Of a DNA stretch of 47,602 bases, positions 15,343 through 21,307 are shown piece by piece. The number at the start of each line of letters is the position of its first letter. Position 1 is the stretch's first letter. The DNA comes from Spirosoma luteum DSM 19990 (lineage in GTDB: Bacteria; Bacteroidota; Bacteroidia; Cytophagales; Spirosomataceae). The notes under the pieces are model-generated. The model did not search any database. It was not told the DNA's origin and saw only the letters and a list, made by a program, of their open reading frames with translations. The stretch spans positions 1 through 47,602 of the forward strand of contig NZ_KB893249.1 in NCBI RefSeq assembly GCF_000374065.1, written 5' to 3'. A program made the translations under genes and the position numbers.

Positions 15343-15609
15343 TTACGCCGTTGCTACCTGCAGTCTGTTAACCAAACGAGCCAATTTCGATTTGTTATTG
15401 GCCGCTTTGTTCCGGTGGATGATGTTGCGTTTGGCCAGTTTGTCCAGTGCCGACGAAACCGTTTTGTACAGTTCAACAGCCATGGCGTGATCGGTTGTGG
15501 TACGAAGTTTTTTCACCATGTTCCGGGTCGTAACATGCTGGTAACGGTTCTGAAGACGCTTCTTAGCACTCGACCGGATTGCTTTTTTTGATGATGTATG
15601 GTTTGCCAT
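15343..15609 (-). CDS. rpsT: 30S ribosomal protein S20
   Basis: 88 residues, highly basic and helical: MANHTSSKKAIRSSAKKRLQ followed by NRYQHVTTRNMVKKLRTT and the late block IIHRNKAANNKSKLARLVN. This matches bacterial S20, which binds the 5' domain of 16S rRNA. Transcribed alone from a consensus promoter (15648-15678) and closed by its own terminator. Confidence 0.97.
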   Translation of the reverse strand: MANHTSSKKAIRSSAKKRLQNRYQHVTTRNMVKKLRTTTDHAMAVELYKTVSSALDKLAKRNIIHRNKAANNKSKLARLVNRLQVATA

Positions 15610-15647
15610 TACTATATAAATAAGATCGTTGTCGCATTATGAGGGCG

Positions 15648-15678
15648 CAAAAATAGGAATTTCGGTTGGAACAATCAA
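15648..15678 (-). promoter_or_regulatory. Consensus Bacteroidota promoter of rpsT
   Basis: On the minus strand TTG (15676-15678) is followed after exactly 20 bases by TATTTTTG (15648-15655). This fully matches TTG-N19/21-TAnnTTTG. It ends 38 bases upstream of the rpsT ATG and overlaps the terminator hairpin of the upstream gene. Confidence 0.8.
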
Positions 15679-15696
15679 TAGTTCCAACCGAAATTC
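15657..15696 (-). terminator. Terminator hairpin of the Dabb gene, overlapping the rpsT promoter
   Basis: Perfect 16-bp stem GAATTTCGGTTGGAAC / GTTCCAACCGAAATTC with an 8-base loop, 16 bases after the Dabb stop. On the minus strand it is followed by CTATTTTTG, whose short T-run is also the -7 box of rpsT. The loop holds the -33 TTG. Confidence 0.8.
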
Positions 15697-15712
15697 TTTC
15701 AAATTGGTATCC

Positions 15713-16111
15713 TTAGTGGCGGATATCAGCGTTAACAATCAACGTTTTTTCCCAGATACCTTTGTTGGTGGCTACAAACTCTTTGTAGGCATCACTATTC
15801 TCAAACGCTTTTATATCTTCTTCTGATTGAAACGTCAGGTAATGCACTACGTCATAATCAGAAATAGCCTGACCGGGAGAAATTGTCCTGCCAGATGTGT
15901 AACCAACGATCTGTGGAATTTCGTGCTTTAGCGTAGCAAAACCGTACATATGATGTTCGACTGCTTTACTTTCGACCCCATTCTTAAATTTAATGCATAC
16001 AATTTGCTGTTTGTTAGCTTTACGGGCAGGTGAGTAAGCACCATATATTGTTAAAGCAAACGCGCATAAAAGCACAATAATGAGGGTGTAACCTTTTGTT
16101 TTGGCATTCAT
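15713..16111 (-). CDS. Membrane-anchored or secreted Dabb (stress-responsive A/B barrel) protein
   Basis: 132 residues with an N-terminal hydrophobic signal or anchor (about residues 7-25, YTLIIVLLCAFALTIYGAY). The remainder is one dimeric alpha/beta-barrel domain: QQIVCIKFKNGVESKAVEHH, TLKHEIPQIVGYTSGR, DVVHYLTFQSEEDIKAFENS and AYKEFV. The pattern of a central ILP/EIPQI turn and a late F-S-E-D block is typical of Dabb domains. Function unknown; it would lie in the periplasm or be membrane-bound. Codon use looks AT-richer than the housekeeping genes around it. Confidence 0.75.
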   Translation of the reverse strand: MNAKTKGYTLIIVLLCAFALTIYGAYSPARKANKQQIVCIKFKNGVESKAVEHHMYGFATLKHEIPQIVGYTSGRTISPGQAISDYDVVHYLTFQSEEDIKAFENSDAYKEFVATNKGIWEKTLIVNADIRH

Positions 16112-16202
16112 GATTAATTGTCTTTTTATTATAATTCCAAATTTTATTTCGATTCCAGTGGTAGTTTAATTGAATAGTTAATAATTTTCCCCTTAAAGTA
16201 CC

Positions 16203-17303
16203 ATGATCTATCAAATGTATAACAGTTTTATTTGGTTTTTAGTTTTAAGTCTTTTTTTTTCAGGAAGTTTAGTAAACGGGGGTACGTTCAATCCTGAAAA
16301 ACCGAACCATTTCTATCACACAGAACCCTATCCTGGCCTGAATCATGGTCAAAATCACCAGCGCAATGTAACAGTCCCGTATGGAGCAAACCCCAACTGG
16401 GGATTTTACGCCCACCAGCAAATTAACCGACTGGCTGTTTTCACCTTGCCAGTCGAAATGCTGCCATTCTTTAAGAAGCATATTGACTTCCTCACCGATA
16501 ATGCCGTTAATCCTGATAAGCGCCGGTATGCTGTTGTGGGCGAAGCACCCCGTCACTTCATTGATCTTGATGCCTACCCCGATACGCTTAGTGCTACTTT
16601 ACCCCGGTATTACAAGGATGCCACGGATAAATACGGGGCCGATACACTGGCCTTACATGGACTGGTTCCCTGGCAAATTCAACTCACTAAGTACCAGCTT
16701 ACCGAAGCGTTCAAACAACGGGATGTCCGGCGGATTTTGCGGGTGGCGGCTGATTTAGGCCACTACATTGCCGATGCTAATGTTCCGCTGCACACCACCC
16801 GCAACTATAATGGCCAGTTTACCGGTCAGCAGGGAATTCATGGTTTTTGGGAGTCCCGCCTGCCGGAACTGTTCAGTACCGGGTTTGATTTTCTAACCGG
16901 CCAGGCCGAGTACATCGAGTCACCCCAGAAAGCGGCCTGGCGGGCGGTGTTCAACGCTAATGCCGCCCTGGATTCGGTACTGACCTTTGAACAGCGCCTA
17001 ACCAGTGAAATGGGCGAAACCCGAAAGTTTGGTTTTGAGGAGCGGAACGGAATAACAACCAAAGTTTATTCGGCCGATTTCTCCCGCCAGTATCACGATC
17101 AGCTCAGAGGGCAGGTAGAACGCCAGATGCGGGCGTCGGTCAGGATGGTGGGCGATTTCTGGTATACCGCCTGGGTAGATGCCGGCCAGCCCGACCTGAA
17201 AGTGCTGGCCAGGTACCAGCCTACCGAAGAGGAAAAGCAGGAAGAAGCGGTAGAGAAGAAAAGTTGGTTAAAACGGTTGTTTTCGGCCCGGGAAGAGGGG
17301 TGA
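16203..17303 (+). CDS. Secreted zinc-dependent phospholipase C / S1-P1 nuclease-fold protein
   Basis: 366 residues with an N-terminal signal peptide (hydrophobic stretch in the first 26 residues). The mature protein contains the ordered zinc ligands of the phospholipase C/P1 nuclease superfamily: the His of WGFYAHQQINR, the His and Asp of PRHFIDLDAYPD, the His-Asp-His set of DLGHYIADANVPLHTTRN, and the His/Glu of GIHGFWESRLPEL. The expected N-terminal Trp ligand may be the W of this WGFYAH block. A charged C-terminal tail (EEEKQEEAVEKKSWLKRLFS) ends the protein. Likely extracytoplasmic hydrolysis of phosphodiesters; the substrate is unknown. Confidence 0.8.
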   Translation: MIYQMYNSFIWFLVLSLFFSGSLVNGGTFNPEKPNHFYHTEPYPGLNHGQNHQRNVTVPYGANPNWGFYAHQQINRLAVFTLPVEMLPFFKKHIDFLTDNAVNPDKRRYAVVGEAPRHFIDLDAYPDTLSATLPRYYKDATDKYGADTLALHGLVPWQIQLTKYQLTEAFKQRDVRRILRVAADLGHYIADANVPLHTTRNYNGQFTGQQGIHGFWESRLPELFSTGFDFLTGQAEYIESPQKAAWRAVFNANAALDSVLTFEQRLTSEMGETRKFGFEERNGITTKVYSADFSRQYHDQLRGQVERQMRASVRMVGDFWYTAWVDAGQPDLKVLARYQPTEEEKQEEAVEKKSWLKRLFSAREEG

Positions 17304-17397
17304 ATCAGGAACTGAAACCCCAAAACAGTAGAAAAGTCAACAGAGAATGACGGCTGGTTTTCAATTGAACCAAGCCGTTTCCATACGAACTGGTAGA

Positions 17398-18750
17398 TCA
17401 AACTTCGGCCAGCAGCAACTGGGCAATCAGGAAATAAACGCCGATGCCAATCAGGTCATTGGCGGTGGTGATAAACGGTCCTGACGCTACCGCCGGATTG
17501 ATACCGGTTTTATTGAGTAACAACGGGGTGACCGTTCCCATGAACGACGCCAGCATGACAACCGCCAGCAGGGATGTGGCAACCACGAAAAACAAGCGCG
17601 GCTCGCCAATGATGAACGTATAAACACCCGCAATGAGCCCTACTACCAGACCGTTTATAATGGCCACCATCAGCGTTCGCAGGAGTCGTTTGGCCATCGT
17701 CATGCTCAGACCCGATGTATCGGTAAGGCTTTGCAGAATGAGCGACGAAGTCTGAATACCGACGTTCCCCCCCGTTGATCCAATTATAGGAATGAAAGCC
17801 GCTAGTGCCGCTACTTTCCCCAGCTCACTCTGAAACCCGTTAATGACCGTTGCCGCCATCAAACTCCCGACAGCCCCCGCCACCAGCCAAGGCAACTGCA
17901 CCTTCGAACGTTTCCAGATGCTGTCATCATCCTCGGCCTCTCCCGACAAACCCGAAATAACCTGAATATCCTCTTCGGCCTGTTCGGTAATAACGTCCAC
18001 CACGTCATCAATGGTGATACGTCCCAGCAGTCGTTGCTGCACGTTCACGACCGGGATAGAGTCGAGATCATACTTTTGCATCACTTCGGCTACTTCATCA
18101 ACGGGCCGGTACGTTTCCACAAAGACAATATCATCGTCGTAGATATCAATAATTTTAGCATCTTTACGGGCCAGCACAATCTTCTTCAGCGATACCAGCC
18201 CCAGCAGTTTACCCGCATCGTCTACGACGTAGATGGCGTACACGTTCTGGACATCTTCGGCTTGCAGTCGGATCTCTTCAATGCAGGCATTCACCGTCAG
18301 GTTGACGTTGATTTTTATTAACTCTTTCTGCATCAGGCTGCCGGCCACCCCATCCTCGTAGTGCAGCAGGTCCAGAATGAACCGGGCCTGTTCACGGTCT
18401 TCGAGCAGGCCAATCACCTCTTCCCGCATCTGAATAGGCTGCTCATTCAGCAAATCCACGGCATCATCGGAGTCCATTTCATTGATGAGCGGTGCAATTT
18501 CAGCGGAGGTAAACAGTTTGAGCAGATTCGTACGTTCCGTGGGGTCGATGTTAGCCAGTATTTCGGCCCCGACGGAGTCATCCAGCAAACTCAGCAGGTA
18601 ATGCGCCGACTCGGGTTTCAGCTCATCCAGAATCCCCGAAATATCGGCCGGATACAGTTCCTCCATCTCCGCCCGCAGCAGCGTTTCATCGCCTGCCTCA
18701 ATGGCTTCCTGAATGCGATCAAGGTATTCTTTGGTGAGTTCGAAAGTCAT
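17398..18750 (-). CDS. mgtE: Magnesium transporter MgtE
   Basis: 450 residues. The N-terminal helical domain (about 1-125, with MEELYPADISGILDELKP and EMDSDDAVDLLNE) is followed by a pair of CBS domains (about 130-255, MQKYDLDSIPVVNVQQRLLG and ITIDDVVDVITEQAEEDIQV). Five C-terminal membrane helices carry GSTGGNVGIQTSSLILQSL and the pore-lining FITTANDLIGIGVYF, whose Asp corresponds to the Mg-binding residue of MgtE. It is a gated Mg2+ channel in the inner membrane that closes when Mg2+ binds the cytosolic domains. It lies 82 bp downstream of rsmA, separated by a hairpin repeat. Confidence 0.96.
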   Translation of the reverse strand: MTFELTKEYLDRIQEAIEAGDETLLRAEMEELYPADISGILDELKPESAHYLLSLLDDSVGAEILANIDPTERTNLLKLFTSAEIAPLINEMDSDDAVDLLNEQPIQMREEVIGLLEDREQARFILDLLHYEDGVAGSLMQKELIKINVNLTVNACIEEIRLQAEDVQNVYAIYVVDDAGKLLGLVSLKKIVLARKDAKIIDIYDDDIVFVETYRPVDEVAEVMQKYDLDSIPVVNVQQRLLGRITIDDVVDVITEQAEEDIQVISGLSGEAEDDDSIWKRSKVQLPWLVAGAVGSLMAATVINGFQSELGKVAALAAFIPIIGSTGGNVGIQTSSLILQSLTDTSGLSMTMAKRLLRTLMVAIINGLVVGLIAGVYTFIIGEPRLFFVVATSLLAVVMLASFMGTVTPLLLNKTGINPAVASGPFITTANDLIGIGVYFLIAQLLLAEV

Positions 18751-18755
18751 TTTTA

Positions 18756-18862
18756 AAGAGCGAAAGAATGAAAGAGCAGAAAAGTGAACGTAACTAACAC
18801 TGGAAAACTGGCACCGGAAGTTTTTCGCTCTCTCACTCTTCTGCTCTTTCGCTCATTAAAGT
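18756..18862. repeat. GAGTGAAAGA-type inverted repeat spanning the mgtE-rsmA junction
   Basis: The left arm (AAAGAGCGAAAGAATGAAAG, then AGCAGAAAAGTGA) and the right arm, read on the minus strand (ATGAGCGAAAGAGCAGAAGA, then GTGAGAGAGCG), are near-complements around a spacer of about 45 bases. The word AAAGAGCAGAA-AGTGA is shared by both. The element resembles that at 6679-6763. Its right arm encodes the last residues (MSERAEE) and the stop codon of rsmA. Confidence 0.7.
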
Positions 18863-19648
18863 AGTAAGTTCTACGAATTCGGCTACGCTCAGTTGCTCGG
18901 CGCGTTTTTCCATAAAGCGGCTGGCAAGAGCGGATTCGGGGGGATTCAATGGTTTGAGGGAATTCCGCAGCGTTTTCCGTCGCTGACCGAATCCGTGCTT
19001 CACCACCTGCGTAAATTTCCGGAAATCACAACCCAGGTCCGTAACGTCGTTACGCCGGAGGGTAAGCACGCCCGAATGCACCTTTGGCGGGGGATTGAAC
19101 ACGTCCGGCTCTACGGTAAACTCATACGTTATATTGTACCAGGCCTGCAACAGTACACTCAAAATCCCATAGTCTTTATTACCCGGCCCCGACGCGATAC
19201 GCTGCGCCACTTCCCGCTGAAACATGCCCACTACCTCGGGAACCCGGTCGCGCATGTCCAGTACTTTAAAGAGAATCTGGGTCGAAATATTGTACGGGAA
19301 GTTGCCGATTACGGCGAACGACTCCGTGCTGTCGGGCTGTTTGGCGGGCAGGTAATCCGGACGTATATTCAGAATATCAGCCGACAGAATGCGTCCCTCC
19401 AGCGCCGGGAAGTGCTCCTTCAGGTACTCCACCGATTCGCGGTCAATTTCGATGACGTACGTCTCGAACGACGGTTGAGCTGAATCAGGTGGAGTCAGCA
19501 AGAACTGCGTCAGCACGCCCATCCCCGGCCCAATTTCGAGGACTTTTTTGTAGCCTCCGTGGCCCGTCAGGAGTCCGGCAATGCGCTGGGCAATACTTAA
19601 GTCAATCAGGAAATGCTGACCGAGTTCTTTTTTTGGCTTTACGAGCAT
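18833..19648 (-). CDS. rsmA: 16S rRNA adenine dimethyltransferase RsmA/KsgA
   Basis: 271 residues from the ATG at 19646-19648, giving MLVKPKKELGQHFLIDLSIA. An open frame continues 47 residues upstream but lacks conservation and runs through the promoter, so I reject it. Motifs: LGQHFL, SAM-binding EIGPGMGVLT, and catalytic VIGNFPYNISTQ (family NLPY, here NFPY). The C-terminal helical domain is complete. It dimethylates two adjacent adenines at the 3' end of 16S rRNA. The final residues TTLMSERAEE are encoded by the hairpin repeat. Confidence 0.96.
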   Translation of the reverse strand: MLVKPKKELGQHFLIDLSIAQRIAGLLTGHGGYKKVLEIGPGMGVLTQFLLTPPDSAQPSFETYVIEIDRESVEYLKEHFPALEGRILSADILNIRPDYLPAKQPDSTESFAVIGNFPYNISTQILFKVLDMRDRVPEVVGMFQREVAQRIASGPGNKDYGILSVLLQAWYNITYEFTVEPDVFNPPPKVHSGVLTLRRNDVTDLGCDFRKFTQVVKHGFGQRRKTLRNSLKPLNPPESALASRFMEKRAEQLSVAEFVELTTLMSERAEE

Positions 19649-19685
19649 GATAGCGGTGGGTTTCGGTCTCGTCGGCGAGCCGGTA

Positions 19686-19693
19686 CAAAGGTA
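19686..19693 (-). promoter_or_regulatory. Bacteroidota -7 element for rsmA
   Basis: TACCTTTG on the minus strand matches TAnnTTTG and lies about 38 bases upstream of the rsmA start. No perfect TTG occurs at the -33 position. Confidence 0.5.
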
Positions 19694-19899
19694 CGGGGCT
19701 ACGCGTGAATAATCAGCTATCTTCCGGAATGGGTGGGCTTCTTTAGGCAGAGTGGGGTAATTTGGCGGAAAACCCGCTTTATGACACAAAACGGCAGGAA
19801 GACAGTTGCCGGATTTTCCGTCGGAGTTGATTCAGGCTTACGAATCTTTGTTTACCATATCTCACCAGTCATATCCCCTGTAACAAACGAAAAATTGTA

Positions 19900-20538
19900 A
19901 TGAAAAAGAGCGAAAAGACAGAAGAAATCAATTTGAAATACGAAAAGTGGCTGATCGCTTTTAAACTGAATACCCTTGTTTACTACAGTGCTTGGGGGGC
20001 TGATTCGACGGATGATCGTAATGACAAACTATGGATCGATGACCAGCAGCGCATTCTGTTGACAGAAGATTCGACCAAATCGATAGATGCAATCATATCA
20101 AAAGCGTTACCCGCCTTCGATGCAGAGAATCTAACGAACTGGGCATTGGAACACAAAGTCAACAAATCCTCATTCAAAGATAGCGCCCTGACCAATTTCG
20201 ATAATTTAATACGGAAGGTAGACATCATCAGGTATGATAACTTACACAAGATCAGTCCTAAAGTCGCATCAGATGTTGTCAACTTCATCAACTTGTTTGG
20301 CGATTACACATACCAAACCAAGGATGATTTTTTGCTGAAAATTCACAGCAATCCTTCGGTTCGTATCTTTTGGGAATTCATGTATGACGCCTATTTCTGG
20401 ACGATTCCACCAGAAGAACTAAAAGAAAGGCAGGAAGAACTTTTGAGGGGTTACGATGCTGGGCAATGCAAGGAAGCCTTGCAGGAAATGATACGAGTAT
20501 TCATAAGTCGTTTTTTTATCATTTCGCCCGCCAACTGA
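19900..20538 (+). CDS. Hypothetical protein, unrecognised
   Basis: 212 residues, no family recognised. It starts MKKSEKTEEINLKYEKWLIA and is rich in Lys, Asp, Asn, aromatic and hydrophobic residues, with no signal peptide or membrane helix, so probably cytoplasmic. Tryptophans are frequent (WLIAF, AWGAD, LWIDD, NWALEH, FWEFM, FWTIP). The base composition is AT-richer than the neighbours, which suggests transfer. The last five codons (ISPAN) and the stop lie inside a decayed T9SS sorting-domain fragment in the opposite orientation (20524-20653), so the natural C-terminus may have been replaced. It adjoins an antitoxin/toxin pair. Possibly a defence or immunity gene, but this is only a guess from context. 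Confidence 0.6.
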   Translation: MKKSEKTEEINLKYEKWLIAFKLNTLVYYSAWGADSTDDRNDKLWIDDQQRILLTEDSTKSIDAIISKALPAFDAENLTNWALEHKVNKSSFKDSALTNFDNLIRKVDIIRYDNLHKISPKVASDVVNFINLFGDYTYQTKDDFLLKIHSNPSVRIFWEFMYDAYFWTIPPEELKERQEELLRGYDAGQCKEALQEMIRVFISRFFIISPAN

Positions 20539-20653
20539 ACACGGTTTCGCTGAGCCTGACCTCCACGAAGTACACGCCACCGTGCGAACGCCCAACGTAA
20601 GGTCACCATATAAGGGGCTGTTGAACGAAACGACCATCTGCCCGCTAATGGGT
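20524..20653 (-). pseudogene. Relic of a T9SS C-terminal sorting domain, paralogous to the end of the M43 protease gene
   Basis: On the minus strand the bases read PISGQMVVSFNSPLYGDL and then TLGVRT in one frame, followed in another frame by GVYFVEVRLSETVF. The intact M43 protease at 21308 ends DGQMMVMFSSPLRGALTL, GVRTVAG, then ~28 residues, then GIYFVEVRIGEAVF. The relic lacks the intervening segment: relative to the intact copy, 85 bp are missing between two CCAC words (21372-21375 and 21457-21460), causing a frameshift. The upstream part of the gene is absent. This is a fragment, not a coding gene. Confidence 0.8.
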
Positions 20654-20699
20654 CGTCAATAACTCCTTTTTGGGTTATTTTTACACTAAAAAGACCCTG

Positions 20700-20918
20700 A
20701 TGGCTACGATAACGTTAGAAATAGACGACGAAAAACTCCCTTTTTTCAACGACCTGATCAAGCATTTTACGTTTGTAACAATTCAGGAAACAGAGTTGGA
20801 TGAAGACACCGATGAGCAGGTAAAAGAAAATATTCGGGAGGGCATCAAAAATATGCACCTTGTTGAACAGGGACAGAGTGAAAGTCGCCCGGCCCGCGAA
20901 TTTTTGACTAAACTATGA
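20700..20918 (+). CDS. Putative antitoxin of a RelE/ParE-type pair
   Basis: 72 residues from the ATG at 20700 (MATITLEIDDEKLPFFNDLI). An in-frame ATG at 20670 is less likely as it adds residues with no family support. The N-terminus reads as a beta strand followed by a helix, and the middle is acidic (ETELDEDTDEQVKENIREGI), as in Bacteroidota antitoxins adjacent to RelE-like toxins. The stop overlaps the start of the toxin gene by four bases (ATGA). It would bind and neutralise the toxin and repress the operon. Confidence 0.65.
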   Translation: MATITLEIDDEKLPFFNDLIKHFTFVTIQETELDEDTDEQVKENIREGIKNMHLVEQGQSESRPAREFLTKL

Positions 20919-21248
20919 GTTATCAGGTTCGGACTATCGATAATTTCGAGCGGGAAGCAAAACGACTCAAAAAGAAGTTTCACTCGTTGAAAGACGAAAT
21001 CAGTCAGTTGATTGACGCCCTGGAAGCAAATCCCTTTCTAGGTACGCCATTGCAGGATGGCTTCTATAAGATCCAAGTTAGGCATCAAATCGAAGGGGAA
21101 AGGCAAACAGGGCGGAGCCAGGGTCATTACCTGCGTTAAAATTATTGCTGAAACCGTTTACCTCGTCTCGATTTACGATAAATCTGAACAGTCAGACATT
21201 TCTGATAGCGAATTGGATACTCTCCTGAACGAGTTACCAGCATTATAA
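20915..21248 (+). pseudogene. RelE/ParE-type toxin gene with a +1 frameshift
   Basis: The first frame gives 74 residues: MSYQVRTIDNFEREAKRLKK, then LEANPFLGTPLQDGFYKI, then an unrelated tail. The expected continuation, KLGIKSKGKGKQGGARVITC followed by VYLVSIYDKSEQSDISDSEL, is open in another frame to the stop at 21246-21248. Removing one C at 21073-21074 joins them into GFYKIKLGIKSKGKGK, as in RelE/ParE-type toxins of ~110 residues. The toxin is therefore probably inactive, or needs frameshifting. A sequencing error cannot be excluded. The antitoxin in front is intact. Confidence 0.8.
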
Positions 21249-21261
21249 ACTCTACTTTCGC

Positions 21262-21305
21262 AACGCAAGCGGGCCAGGATTTTTAAATCCTGGCCCGCTT
21301 GCGTT
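21262..21305. terminator. 19-bp terminator-like hairpin between the toxin and M43 protease genes
   Basis: Perfect inverted repeat AACGCAAGCGGGCCAGGAT (21262-21280) and its complement at 21287-21305, around a loop of TTTTAA. It lies just after the stops of both convergent genes. It has no long T-run on either side, so efficiency is uncertain. Confidence 0.75.
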
Positions 21306-21307
21306 AA

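Noticed and set aside
19649..19789. 47-residue N-terminal extension of RsmA
   Set aside because: It crosses the TACCTTTG promoter element, and the conserved start is MLVKPKKELGQHF.
20419..20637. Minus-strand open frame of 72 residues sharing GDLTLGVRTV with the M43 protease end
   Set aside because: It is one frame of a decayed sorting-domain fragment; the frame changes at an 85-bp deletion and continues into the antisense of another gene.
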